A DNA stretch of 64,000 nt from Peromyscus leucopus (GCF_004664715.2 NC_051072.1:29347994-29411993), one strand, 5' to 3'; counted from the first letter of the stretch, positions 45,202 to 56,890 are shown. Notes: generated from the letters alone by a model not told the origin. Made by a program: numbers and translations.

Positions 45202-45580
45202 TGCAGTCAAAAGTTTTCTCTGGTCTCACCTGGCCCCCTTGGTCCCCAGCCTTTTATAAAATAATCATTCAGAGGCTTAGTATTATTTACAAACTGTATG
45301 GCCTATGGTAGGCCTCTTGCTAGCTAGCTCTTATATCTTAAATTAACCCGTTTCTATTAATCTATGTTTTGCCATGTGTTCCATGGCTTTACTGGTTTGC
45401 TGGCATGTTGTTCCTTGGGCAGCAGGCTGGCATCTCTCCCCTACTCTCCTTTCTTCTCCCTATCTCTGTCTTGGATTTCCTGCCTGTCTATAACCTGACC
45501 TACCATAGGCCAGAGCAGCTTCTTTATTAACCAATCATAGCAACACATATTCACAGCATATAGAAAGCCATCCCGCAGCA
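45202..45580. mobile_element. Probable solo LTR nested in the L1
   Basis: A 379-base insert interrupting L1 sequence. It begins TGCAGTC and ends CGCAGCA, giving the TG...CA ends of an LTR, with GGGAAT directly repeated on each side (45196-45201 and 45581-45586). The match extends to GCAGGGAAT if the ends are set slightly differently. Inside are a TTTTATAAAATAAT box and CCAATCA. No internal retroviral genes are present. I know similar sequence as dispersed in rodent genomes but cannot name the family. Confidence 0.6.
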
Positions 45581-47113
45581 GGGAATACACTTGAATTTAC
45601 ATATTGAGACCAATATCACAGGCATTAAGACCAGTAATTGTCAAACAGGACCACGTTATCCTAGAAAGCTTCTGTATAGCAAAGGATACTTCATTCAAGT
45701 GAAGAGGTAACCTACAGAATGAGAAAAAAAGTCTTTGTCAACTAAACATCTGACAGAGGGCTAGTATCTAGAATATATAAAGAACTAAAAAAAAAAACTA
45801 AACACAAAGTAAACAATCCAATTACAAATAAGTCATGAAAATAAACAAAGTTCTCAAAAGATGAATTAAAAATGGCTGCGAAACATTTTCTTTTCAATGT
45901 TAACATTTAAAAAAATTGCTAGCTTCCTAAGTCATCAGGGAAATGCAAATTAAAAACACTTTGAGATTTCACCTTTCCCCCAATCAGAAGGGCTAAGATC
46001 AATAAAACAAACAATAACAAATGCTAGTGTGGATGTGGGGAAATGGGAATATTTATTCACTGCTTGTGGGAGTGCAAACTGGTACAGCCACTGTGGAAAT
46101 CAGTGTGGAGGTTCCTCAAAGAACTAGAAACAGATCGACCACAAGATTCAACTACTTCATTCTCGGACTCTACATCCTACCACAGAGATAATTGCTCATC
46201 CATGTTCATTGCTGCTTGAGTCACAGTAGCCCAGGAATGAAAACTCCAGTGGTAGGAACGAGTTATCTCTTTTTGAGTTGTTACCCAGTGGGGTCCCAAG
46301 ACACCCAAACATTACAATGATCCCCACTGCTTTTGGTTACTCTCCAGAACGTGTAGGTAAGACCTTATTGCTGAAGATACCACACACTTGAGTCATAAAA
46401 CATGGAGGACAAATGAGTACTGACCTGGAAGCTTCATCCTTACTGGCGAGCTTTCTTTCACAGTGCTGGATTGTGCTATGAACACTACCAGAGGAGGAAA
46501 ATCATCTTACCCATAACAGTTGCATAGTAATCTTGCTCATAACGTTTGCAGTCTTACCCAACTGCAAACATTAGGAGCCTACAGTAACAACTGTCCTGGC
46601 AAGATATACCCATTAGGGCAACCCCAGCGTGAATATCTGATGGCATTTAAGGCCCACGCCATGAGACTGAACCCATACCTGGCACTGTTATCAGGGCCAA
46701 GAATCTGTGGCTAGATATAGCTCATAGGTCCCGGGAGGAAAAGTCAATATTATTATTCTGCTAAATGAACATAGTACTAAACAATTAACAATAACAATTT
46801 ATTGCTATGCCCCTTAATTAGTGCACCCTTCAGCTCTCATCACAGAAGCTCCTTCTTGCAGTAGATGAGCCCCCCCCTGAGTTCCATGCAGAGAATAAGA
46901 GACTGTGGACTGCTCACTTCTGAAAGTGATGTCTATACCACATCCCTCCCCCCGAGGCTCAGGGAACTTCGTGGAAGAGGTTGTAAAAAGATAAGAGCTG
47001 GTGATGGAACAGTGTTTCCTGGACACAGCAGGGCAGTTGTGGAACTCACAGTGGTTGTGACGGCATGCACAAGACTTGTGCAAGCTCAAGCCAGACAAAA
47101 TCCCAGCAAGGAA

Positions 47114-47143
47114 GTGGGGAGGTGGGGAGGTGGGGAGGTGGGT
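47114..47143 (+). repeat. G-rich GTGGGGAG tandem repeat
   Basis: Four runs of three to four G separated by AGGT-type spacers, fitting the G-quadruplex pattern. Confidence 0.8.
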
Positions 47144-47297
47144 ACAAAGTCCCACCCCTTGCTGGAGAGCAATTGACATTTGAAAGCTGCTGGGAGAGTC
47201 AGCTAGAGTCCTTTAAGAGGATAGCCTCTACTAGGTCAGCCACACTCCACACCCAAGAGTATTTAGTCAACACAAATTGGCAAATTGGCCTCAGTGG

Positions 47298-47301
<4 letters not shown>

Positions 47302-47362
<61 letters not shown>
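47302..47362. repeat. GA microsatellite
   Basis: About 30 perfect GA units. Confidence 0.97.
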
Positions 47363-47366
<4 letters not shown>

Positions 47367-48223
47367 ATTGACTTAAAGGCCAAGTAAAAAAAGCAAGTGT
47401 GTTCCAGTTAGGGAAACTGGATTTGTAACTGGCCCCTAGCACGAAATCTTTAGGAATAATTTGCATAATTGAAGCATCCCCCAGACCATTCTTTCAGACT
47501 AGGTATTTAATTGTAAATCCTTGGTCTTTGGGGGAAAGAGACTGGGGATTCCTTGGGATCCCAGGCAGATACCGAGCTGCTAGTGCCTGAGAGGTGGGAT
47601 TTATTTTACTACTGATTTGTGTTGCCTTTGGCTCCATCGGGAAGCATAAACTTGGAGAAGCTAAGGAGCAGAAAGAAGGGCCCAGGCAAGTGCATGGGTG
47701 TGTATATTTGCAGAGTTGTTTGGAGAAGCCAAGACATGCAGAAAAGGTCTTAAAAACAGAGTGGAGATTATTTTGTGTGTGTGTGTGTGTGCTTTAAAAA
47801 TTAAGTTAAATCTGCTGGAAGAGACTAACATAGCACATCCTAAAAATAAAACCCAGGAAGAATTGAGACTTTTCCCCATTTAGTGTGGTCCTGTCAGCCT
47901 CAGCAGCCTTCCACACACAGCTTGTTGTCATTGTTTAGGGGCTGGCACAAATGCTGGTTTGCAAACACTCTGATGCTCTCAATTCAAATGCCTCCTTAGG
48001 AATGTCTCCCCGCATGTGGTGTGCTTCCCAGGGAACCAAAGCCCGTAATAGGAGAGCAGAGGGACCTGTGAACCCACAGTGTTTCAAAAAGTTTCCACCA
48101 GACACGAGCTGCCCAGGGGGCACCGCTAGCCAACCTGCCCTTGATTCAGAGAAAAGCATAAAAAGCCTTTTTAAAATATTTGGTTGTTTTAAAATTCATT
48201 TTACTTTAAAAAAATTTTTTTCT

Positions 48224-48407
48224 CGCCGGGCGGCGGTGGCGCACGCCTTTAATCCCAGCACTCGGAGGCAGAGGCAGGTGGATCTCTGTGAGTTTGAGGT
48301 CAGCCTGGGCTACAGAGCGAGACCCAGGAAAGGCACAAAGCTATACAGAGAAACCCTGTCTCGAAAAAACAAAACAAAAAACAAAAAACAAAAAACAAAA
48401 AAAAAAT
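48224..48407 (+). repeat. Young B1 SINE
   Basis: GCCGGGCGGCGGTGGCGCAC through AAAGGCACAAAGCTATACAG and a CAAAA-repeat tail. Confidence 0.94.
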
Positions 48408-49175
48408 TCTCATGAAAGGCTGTTTATGGTGTTTAATTTTTCAGATAATAAAAATATTCTTATGAGAGAAATATCTATTTTCCTACCTTCTGGCTGGGGG
48501 TGTGTGTGGGTCATTCCACCTTTTAAAACATCCATCCACTCAAATCAATTCAGTCAGAATCTAGGGACCTTTCCTGGACCCTGGGTGCTCAGAACTCTGA
48601 AGGAGCGAAGACTGAGGGCCAGCTGGACAGAACCCCTTGTGAGAATGGACCGGCTGAGTGCGTGCACAGTGACCCAAACACCAGGTGGAGCCGAGGAGAG
48701 GAAGCAGGGAGCATCTTGGAGACTGCAGACCCGGGGATGACTTCCGCTTGGAGAAACCAGAAAAGGTGCAGGAAAGAAAGAGTGGGAAGGAAAAAAGGAA
48801 GAACATTGACATTAATGTCAACACTAGAAGGTCAACCCACTAAATGGTTAAGAGAGAAAATCAAGGAAATGAGTCTCGCAAAGCTAGAACTGACAAGAAA
48901 TTTGGTGCTTAGCATCAAACTAAAAATGTAATAAGTCACTTAATCGTCTATCCTTTCCAGGAACATGTTTCAAGCCCCTCTGCTAGGCCAGGACTGTCTA
49001 GATAAACAATGACATGTCATTTCTGCTCACATCCCCTCATCGTCTGGATCAGTGTAGAAATGGGTACAGAAATCACCCCACAGACGATTACCAAGGGGCA
49101 CACCGATCACTTTGGGAATACCACAGGTTTACAAGAGCCCAGGAAGTGGGGCAATAATATACAAATCTGCACTTG

Positions 49176-49340
49176 GGGGCTGGTGGCGTGGTTCAGTGGT
49201 AAGGACACTTGCCGCCAAGCCTGAAGACCCAAGTTCACTCCGAGTCCTACATGTTGCCTTCCGACCTCCACACGCGCACAGTGGCATATGTGCATCCCCA
49301 CCCCACCCCCACCACACCCAGTGAATAAATAAATATTAAA
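49176..49340 (+). repeat. B3-type SINE
   Basis: GGGGCTGGTGGCGTGGTTCA, TTGCCGCCAAGCCTGAAGAC, CACACGCGCACAGTGGCATA. Confidence 0.8.
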
Positions 49341-49344
49341 AGAT

Positions 49345-49479
49345 TTTTTTTCCTAAGACAGGGTTCCCCTGTGTAGCTTTGGAGCCTATTCTAGAACTCG
49401 CTCTGTAGACCAGGCTGGCCTCTCTCTGCCTCTGCCTCCCAAATGCTAGGATTAAAGGCCTGCGCCACCACCAGCCAGT
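49345..49479 (-). repeat. B1 SINE
   Basis: TTCCTAAGACAGGGTTCCCC to GGATTAAAGGCCTGCGCC, with a small internal deletion. Confidence 0.88.
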
Positions 49480-49481
49480 GG

Positions 49482-49655
49482 CCCTAGAGGTTAAGAGCAC
49501 TGGCTGCTCTTCCAGAGGTCCTGAGTTTAATTCTCAGCAACCACATGGTGGCTCACAAGCATCGATAAGAGATCTGGTGCCCTCTTCTGGCCTGCAAGCA
49601 TGCATACCGTCAGAACACCGCATACATGATAAATGAATAAATATTTTTTAAAAAG
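49482..49655 (+). repeat. B2 SINE
   Basis: AGAGGTTAAGAGCACTGGCT, GCCCTCTTCTGGCCTGCAAG, AATAAATATTTTTT tail. It abuts the preceding B1 and B3, forming a three-SINE cluster. Confidence 0.92.
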
Positions 49656-49825
49656 AATTTTTTAAAAAAATCTATATTTTAGAATGATCATTTAGGTAGT
49701 TTTCTGGGGAGTAAAGTTAAAGTGAGCGAGATTTAAGGAGGGAGGCCTGTTAGTAGACTGTTTTAACCAACCGGATGCAGGGTAGGTAGATAGGTGTAAG
49801 CCTGACAGGCTTGCATGTTCTTCTC

Positions 49826-49915
49826 TGGGGAAACAGTTCAGTGGGAGAATGTATGTTGACTGTGCATGAAGCTGCGGAGCCTCTCAATCCCTGGTACCTC
49901 ACAAAAAAGACAAAA
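49826..49915 (+). repeat. ID-like SINE, old
   Basis: GGGGAAACAGTTCAGTGGGA and CAATCCCTGGTACCTC with an A-rich end; weak similarity. Confidence 0.4.
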
Positions 49916-51269
49916 AGCCTACAGATGCGGTCAGTCCTTGCCCCGCCTCACACGCAATTAAAAATCCAAGCACGACTAAACACGTTACGCTGCTCCCCGC
50001 TACTGTAACAGAGAGCGAGCCAATCCAGCCACGAGATGGAGGTTTGCTGCGGCTCACCGTTGTGGGGGTTCTCACGCTCAGGGTCTATTGGCCCCAGGGA
50101 TTTGGGGTTCAGCAGTGAGGAGCACGTCACGTCACCAGTGAGAAGAGCTTAGTGGGACAAAACCACATACTTTTGACCAGGAAACAAATGAGGAGGAGAA
50201 AGGGGTCAAGTTTTTGCGATCCTCTTTGGAGGCGCACCACAAACCACCTTACTAGCCATAAATCAAACCTAGGAAATACCAGTTGTGAGATTTCTATTAT
50301 AATTATTTAGAAGCATCGAAAATATCCATCAAGTGTCAGAATATCTTAAGACTCTCCTGTCGGTTCGATGTCCCCGGGGTCTACCGAGTGTCCACCAGTG
50401 TCCGCCTGTTGTGGAATCCAGTCCTGCCCCATGGAGGGCGGCTAGGGGATGGGCTCGTAACAGGATGGGGGGTGGGGTGGGTAACGATGAAGTTTGGGGA
50501 TCTGCAGGACTGGGTGAGGGGAAAAGACAAGGCCAGGCCAGTATGTGTGTGTGGGGGGTCTCTCCAGTGTCTTCCACTCATTATTCTTGACCTGTGGCAG
50601 AAACTCCTCCCGGGCAGGCCGCCTGGCAACCTCCGACCCCAGCTCGGTGAACTCCCCATCTTTGTGTTTCAAAATGCCCCTACCTCAGAGCCCAGAAGAA
50701 ATCCCCCACAGCATTTAAAACTCTCACGCTCATCCTGCGGTACAACAGTCACCCAGTCATGTCTGCACCTCTGTACCCAAAGGCTCTTCAATCGAACTTG
50801 ATTCGGAACGGAAGGGTCAGCAGGGCCCCGTTTTATTTCCCTGTCTTTTTCCCTCCTTCCCTATGCAAAAGTAGCATGGTCACCTTATCCTGGGATGATG
50901 AGTCAGACCAAAAGGAGAGGCGACAGTCTGATGGAGGCACAGCTTGACCCCACCGATAAATGTAATCAAGCCACTCCCTACCCTCCATCCTAACATCTGG
51001 GAACAGTCTCCAGGCAGAGGCTAAGCACAGCTCTGAGTTTGCTCCCCAATATTCTGGAACACCCAGAATTTGTGTGAGCGTGCCGTCATGATCATGAGTC
51101 TAGTGTCCATTGTATTTGTGCCAGGTTCTCCAAGCCCTAACTTCAGGAGAAAGCAAATCTAGAAAGCCTACCAGATGTATTCCTAATTATAGTTTCGGCT
51201 CACCTTCATCGCTCCCGCACAGGAACCAACAAATGCCATTTATTTCTTTCTAATATTTATTGACTTATT

Positions 51270-51406
51270 TATTTATCAAGACACAGTTTGTGTCGCTGTG
51301 TAGCTCTGGCTGTCCTGGAACTCACTATGTAGACCAGGCTGGACTCAAAAATCATAGAGGTTCACCTTCCTCTGCCTCCTGTGTGCTGGGATTAGAGGCA
51401 TGAGCT
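51270..51406 (-). repeat. B1 SINE, diverged
   Basis: ATCAAGACACAGTTTGTGTC, CTGGCTGTCCTGGAACTCAC, GGGATTAGAGGCATGAGC. Confidence 0.85.
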
Positions 51407-52587
51407 TCATTTCTTTCTTTCTTTTACCATCAATATTTGAGTATTTAGAATACACCCCTACTTAGGGTAATATTAATTACTATTAATTGTTACAATTTGT
51501 AATTATGCCACTTGACTTACGTTGTGATTGCTATCCTTTTCTTGGTCATCTATTTATAGAATCAATACTTTCTTTTTTTTTTTTTTTGAGTGTTGGATTC
51601 CATCATTCCAGGCACTGGGACAGTTTATTACACTAGATCTAAGTTACTTTACAAACATGGTCTTCAGAGACAAGAGACATTCTCAGATAGCAGTAGAGAT
51701 AAACATTTATTTTTTTTAGCCCTTAGGTCAGGGGCTAATTATAATCCAAACAAAAACAATAACAGAAGCAGTCCATATGGGGGGGGAGGGATGTGAAAAC
51801 AGCTGGATCTCACTTCCACCCAGGTCTCCTTTCCCTCCATCCTGACAACAGGTCCTTAGTCACTCAGGCTGAAGGTTTCCTGCACTCCGTGGGCACGGCA
51901 CGGTGGCTTTCCTTGTGAATGCACAGATCTGCATGCAGATGAGTAACTGCTACTATCGTAAAGCTCTTAGAAACTGCCTGTTTCTGCATAGTTTTCGCTG
52001 CACAGGCCTTAGCTTCACAGTTCTAAACCAGAAAAGTCAAGCTGACCGACATGGGGTGCAGGCTGAAGGCAGTGAGCCTTGGCTCGCGCCAGAAACCCAG
52101 TGCCAGCTCGCCTGAGACTTACCGGGATCTTTTCGAAATGCTTTTGCATTTAAATAATGATCAGTCTCCAGAGCTCTGAGCTCTGCTCCCGCACTGCCCC
52201 GTGAGATGAGAGATCCTCATTATCTACTTTCATTTGCCTCCTTGGGGAAATTTTTTTTTCAGTCAGAAATACAGGTCAATTAAACAAGCTCCATGGAACA
52301 ATGTGGTTCTAAGAACTGGCTGGGAAGCCTGCCGCCTCTCTGATAGGCTGCTCTGCATCTGCCTCTCCAACATCAAGGACTTCAGTCAACGCAGGGCAGG
52401 GACCACTCTGGGGAGCGAAGCTCCTCTAATTCTGCTGTCTTTTTCTTACTGGCACTAAGGCCTATGTCCAGGAGTTGGAGAAATAAAGGAATAGCCAGCC
52501 AGACCCAGCCCTTCCCCCAACACACCCCACTGGCTGCCCTGGAACCTGCCTCAGACTTCCAAGGGCCAGGGCTTTTTTCTTTTAAAT

Positions 52588-52741
52588 GATTTTTTTTTGG
52601 GGGGAGGGTTCGAGACAGGGTTTCTCTGTGTAGTTTTGGTGCCTGTCCTGGATCTCACTTTGTAGACCAGGCTGGCCTCGAACTCCTACAGATGAGCCTG
52701 GCTCTGCTTCTCGAGTGCTGGGATTAAAGGCATGCGCCACC
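52588..52741 (-). repeat. B1 SINE
   Basis: GGTTCGAGACAGGGTTTCTC to GGGATTAAAGGCATGCGCC. Confidence 0.92.
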
Positions 52742-52763
52742 GATTTTTGATTTAAAAAAAAAA

Positions 52764-52799
52764 TCTGTCTCTGTCTCTGTCTCTGTCTCTGTCTCTCTT

Positions 52800-52835
<36 letters not shown>

Positions 52836-52850
52836 ACGCGCGCGCGCGCC
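52764..52850. repeat. TCTGTC / GT / GC compound microsatellite
   Basis: (TCTGTC)n, then (GT)15, then GCGCACGCGCGCGCGCGC. Confidence 0.97.
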
Positions 52851-53008
52851 CAAAGAAGCCTAGAAGTGCCTTAGAAGATGGTGTCAGATCCTTTGGGGCT
52901 GGAGTTACAGGCTGTTATGAACCACCCGACATGAGTCCTAGGATCTCAACTCCGGTCCTCTGCAAGAGTAGCAAGGACTCTTAACCAGTGAACTCTCTCT
53001 CCAGCCCC
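52850..53008 (-). repeat. B2 SINE, antisense
   Basis: GATGGTGTCAGATCCTTTGG, CTCAACTCCGGTCCTCTGCA, GTGAACTCTCTCTCCAGCCC. Its tail end abuts the compound microsatellite. Confidence 0.82.
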
Positions 53009-54119
53009 TCTAGAATCCTTTCAAAGACAAGTTTATTTTGCTTTTTGCAACTCAAGTATGTCTGGGCTAGGAATGTAGACACCTGCCTAAAGTCTAATGT
53101 GCATGAAGCCCAGAGTTCAGTCTCCAGCGCTGACCACATCAATTAGGCGTGGTAGCACTTGGGAGGAGTAGGTAGCAGGATCATTTACGCTCCCTGACGC
53201 CATGATTCATGTTCTTTAGTGGATTTGCGTCATCTACTGCCTTCTTGAAGTTGTAAGGCCAGCTTAGTTTTGACATACTTTCTCTTTGTGTGAAGTCCAG
53301 CATGATTGCCTGCTTATACCTTTGTGAGTTCTGGGTGTCCTGCATCCTCAGAAGTTTTTCTGTTTCTGATGAAAATTGTTAAAAAGCGCCATATACTTTT
53401 GATCCTGGTATACTCATGGGTGTAAACCTATGAAGAAATATGAATATTCTTTTTCATTTTCCTAGTTGAACAGTGTTTTTAAAGTATAAAGATTCTTTGG
53501 TCAATATGAGCAAAACGCTTTTTCCCACCCCCTGTAGATGTCAGGAATATTTTTCTGTGAGGTGAGGTGAGAGAATGTCCTATATGGAAACGGGGGAGAG
53601 GGGTTAACCCTCTGTTTGCTTGTGGCTTTCCTAAGTGGAAATCGAGCTAGGCACATCAAGAAGAGGCGGAAGTCGCATTTGTGTGGGAAGCACAGGGATT
53701 TCAAAGACTGAAAATCTCTTGCTTCATCCTCCAAGATCTAAGCCAACCACAGGATGTGTCATTCATGGATGAACTTTTATTGAGCACACAGGATACACAA
53801 AGACGAAGTCCCTTTCCCATAGGAGCTCTCCACTTGGAAGGACTCTCTCTTCTCACTCTGCCTGTCACCACACCCCCTATATCACAGCTCACTTCATCTC
53901 ACATGGGTCTGTATCTAACTGGGACTTCCTGGGTTCCTTTGTTCATGTCTGAATGGAGATCACTACTCACTCGTTTATATACATCGCAATTGAGCTGTAC
54001 GAAGAACAACGCAGACAGCGTTTCTTCAGGCTCAGGGCTTGTCATGGTACCCAAGTCTACACTTGCTAACTGTTACCATCTGTCCTTTTCTTTTCCTTTC
54101 CTTTCTTTTTTCTCTCCTT

Positions 54120-54228
54120 TCTTTTGACAAGGCCTTACTAAGTTGCCCAGTCAGTTCTTGAACTCCTGTTCCTCCTGCCTCAGCCTCCTGAGTATCTGGG
54201 GATTATAGGACCGCACCAATAAACCTAG
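54120..54228 (-). repeat. Old 7SL-derived SINE fragment
   Basis: ACTAAGTTGCCCAGTCAGTT and CCTGCCTCAGCCTCCTGAGT; monomeric Alu/PB1-like. Confidence 0.6.
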
Positions 54229-54254
54229 GTTCAGCTTCTTTAAAAGACACACAA

Positions 54255-54465
54255 TTGCTGGGGACGTAGCTCAGTTGGCAGAGTGTTTTCTTAACACACT
54301 TGAGGCCCTAACTCGGTGCCCAGCACGACAGACTGAGCACTGTAGTGCCCTCTAAGGAGGTACAGGAGAAAGGGTCAGAATTTCAAGGTCAGTCTCAGCC
54401 TCACGACAAGTTCCAGGCCATCATGGATACGTGAGACCCTGTCTAACAAGAACGAAACACACAAA
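54255..54465 (+). repeat. B4-type SINE (ID-like plus B1-like)
   Basis: GCTGGGGACGTAGCTCAGTT (tRNA-like half), then TTCAAGGTCAGTCTCAGCCT and GAGACCCTGTCTAACAAG (B1-like half). Confidence 0.7.
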
Positions 54466-54699
54466 AATATAGATAAATAATTGAAACAATGATTTGTTAT
54501 ATTTGAACACATAGACATAACACATATAATAACAGATAAATAGATGGCGCTACAAAGCAGGGAAAATTTACAGGTATCACTACAGTTACAAGAAATTTAC
54601 AGCAACTTTTATTAAGTTACAGTGTGCATTGTAAATGCTTGAGCAACACTAAAAACAAATAAGAACAAAAAACCCTAATGAACTATAGCTAAAATATAA

Positions 54700-55164
54700 A
54701 GAGCTAGCCACCATACAAAAGAATGACACTAAGCCCTTACCTCACACCACAAGTGAGCTTAATTCAAGATGTACCAAATATTAGAGTTAAAATAACAAAA
54801 CTCTAGAAGAAAACAAGTGTACATTTTTCTGACCTTGGACTAAATATGATTTTCCTGATAGTTTCTTAAATATGATACCAAGAGTCAATTACGTAATAAA
54901 AGATAAAAACAGGTAAATGGAGCATCATCAAAATGTATACTTTTTTTGAAGAAATAAATAAAAATTTGTGCTTTTCAAAGGTCAGCATCAAGAAAGTGAA
55001 CCCACAGAATGGTAAAAATGTTTTGTAAATGATGTATCCAATAAGGAATTTGTGATCTTCCTGCCGCTGCCTCCTTCAGTAAATCTTACTGGGGCATAAG
55101 GACTTTATATCTAGAATCCATAAATAAGAAGTGTAATAATTAAAAATGAATGATCTACTTTTAA
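54700..55164 (+). mobile_element. Old L1 fragment, left part
   Basis: AAAACTCTAGAAGAAAACA, GACCTTGGACTAAATATGAT, GGTCAGCATCAAGAAAGTGA, CCACAGAATGGTAAAAATGT and ATATCTAGAATCCATAAATA are diverged mammalian-wide L1 ORF2 3' sequence. Interrupted by a short foreign piece near 55,050-55,105. Confidence 0.75.
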
Positions 55165-55191
55165 GTTTAAAAAATATTTGCTTTAATTTTA

Positions 55192-55239
<48 letters not shown>

Positions 55240-55392
55240 ATGAGTAAAGGTGTCTTCACAGGCCAGAAGAGCTGGAGCTGGAGTTACTGGTGGTTGTGGT
55301 TGTGACCCACCCAGCATGGGTGCTGGGAACTGAGCTTGGGTCCGCTGAAAGAGCAGCAAGTGCTTAACTGCTAAACCATTTCTCCAGCCTCC
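55165..55392 (-). repeat. B2-type SINE with GT run, inserted in the old L1
   Basis: (GT)n at 55,193-55,237, then GCTGGGAACTGAGCTTGGGT and TAAACCATTTCTCCAGCC. L1 sequence resumes at 55,393. Confidence 0.85.
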
Positions 55393-55450
55393 AAATAACC
55401 AATTTAAAAAACACACAAAGGATACAAATAGACGTTTATCCAAAGAAAAC
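55393..55450 (+). mobile_element. Old L1 fragment, right part
   Basis: AAATAACCAATTTAAAAAAC and AAATAGACGTTTATCCAAAG continue the L1 that stops at 55,164. Confidence 0.7.
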
Positions 55451-55824
55451 ACACACGTGTCTCCTGGCCTATTTACCTTACCTGACCTCCTTGAAACACA
55501 ATGCATTTGTATTGTTTACCTGTCTTAATGCAGAACCTGAGGTCTAGCCAATTTCCACACTAGAGACACAGGTTGCATTTCACACATTAGCATTGGTACC
55601 CGATGTTCTCACCTCAATAGTGAGTGGACTGATTGCCTATGTTAAGCTACACAGTAGATGTTTAGGACATTGGGTTCTCAAGGTTACTCATCCTTGGAAG
55701 AGGGAATCAATGGCCCATGATAGACATTTAATAAGTGTTTGTCAACTGAATAAATGATAGTGCTTATAGAGAACTGAAAATAAACTGACAATAAGTTGAT
55801 CATTAGTAAGAATTCCTAGCTTCT

Positions 55825-55915
55825 TGAACCTGAATGATCCCAGACAGGTTATTTAACTGGGTTTATTCTATACCTCAGTTTCTGACTCTGGAGGAGATAT
55901 AAATGAACTTATGGA
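55825..55915 (+). repeat. MIR-like ancient SINE
   Basis: CCCAGACAGGTTATTTAACT and ATACCTCAGTTTCTGACTCT follow the MIR core-tail pattern. Weak by eye. Confidence 0.4.
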
Positions 55916-56199
55916 AGTCTCTAGAGATTAAAAAATAAATAAAAGCAGCAATTCAAAGTAATGACCCTGAAGACTCACTGTTTTACATCCACTGCCAGAT
56001 CACCTAGCTGTAGGAAGGAGCGCCGGGGTGTGCAATTGCCCATTGCCAACAAGATCTGAAAGAAGTCCTTCTGTCTGGATGGATGACTGCTCTATTTTAC
56101 GTGGCCCAAGGGTCCTTCCAGGGAATGATGCTGGCAAGAAAAACTAACGACACAGGGATGCACAATAATACCACCGGTTATCATGACTACTCCAAACAG

Positions 56200-56281
56200 G
56201 AGGTATGATGGTGTGTGTCTTTAATCCCAGCATTCGGAAAGCCAGGCAGGTGGAGCTCTGTGAGTTCTAGGCCAGCCAGGG

Positions 56282-56339
<58 letters not shown>
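56200..56339 (+). repeat. 3'-truncated B1 SINE followed by TG microsatellite
   Basis: ATGATGGTGTGTGTCTTTAA, GTTCTAGGCCAGCCAGGGCT, then a perfect TG run at 56,283-56,339 in place of the B1 tail. Confidence 0.85.
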
Positions 56340-56342
<3 letters not shown>

Positions 56343-56685
56343 GGGACTCTTTCTCCAAACAAAGCAAAGTAAGAGGGGATCCACAACCACACCACTGCTT
56401 ATCCTCACTGACTCCAGAATAAGAGAGGGCAGTAACCAAGGTAAGGAAGGTGATCCCATCTTATAGCTCCCAGGCAAGGATACTTCTGAGCATAAAAGAG
56501 GAGGTGACACTATTGATGGGATCCTCCTGGGAGTTCTCTGGGAGGCAAACTGGATGGGTATATGCCACACCCAGAAGCAGTTTCAAGGGCACAGGATCAA
56601 CTTAACCCTTCTGATGAAGTAAACATTTCCTCTTTCTGACCTCATCCTTTGAATGTGATAGGCACTCCTCCCTGGGATGGGGATG

Positions 56686-56752
56686 GAGTTGGTAGAGTAT
56701 GTGACTCCTGTTTGCTGGGTATTGAGTTTGGGCCCTGGCACTAACCAAAGAG
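56686..56752 (+). repeat. ID-like fragment
   Basis: GGAGTTGGTAGAGTATGTGA and GTATTGAGTTTGGGCCCTGG; weak. Confidence 0.35.
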
Positions 56753-56786
56753 AAAAACTGCCTTTGTCCCTTTAAAATCTAGATTG

Positions 56787-56890
56787 GCCCTTGTGCGCAC
56801 GCCTTTAATCCTACCAAGTGAGCTCCAGGAAAGGCGCAAAGCTACACAGAGAAACCCTGTCTCGCAAAACCAAAAAAAAAAAAAAAAAAA
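56787..56890 (+). repeat. B1 SINE with internal deletion and target-site duplication
   Basis: GTGCGCACGCCTTTAATCC joined to TACCAAGTGAGCTCCAGGAA; about 60 bases of the core are missing. AAAATCTAGATTG before and AAAACCTAGATTG after show one insertion. Confidence 0.9.

Larger units (their letters stand above)
44216..46250 (+). mobile_element. L1 LINE, sense segment (ORF2 downstream half)
   Basis: Begins in L1 ORF2 at a point matching DPKDSTRKI and LVAFLYTATNTLRKKSGKQ. It runs through the region with GAACAATAAAAGAACTGATA, ATCTGACAGAGGGCTAGTAT, CAGGGAAATGCAAATTAAAA and CACTGTGGAAATCAGTGTGG. Many indels make it non-functional. It is interrupted by a SINE (44,803-44,995) and an LTR-like insert (45,202-45,580). 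Sequence to about 46,760 may be more L1 3' sequence, but I cannot confirm that. Confidence 0.88.

Noticed and set aside
53681..54127. Plus-strand open frame of 148 residues
   Set aside because: No homology I recognise, no splice context, low-complexity pyrimidine end. Treated as chance.
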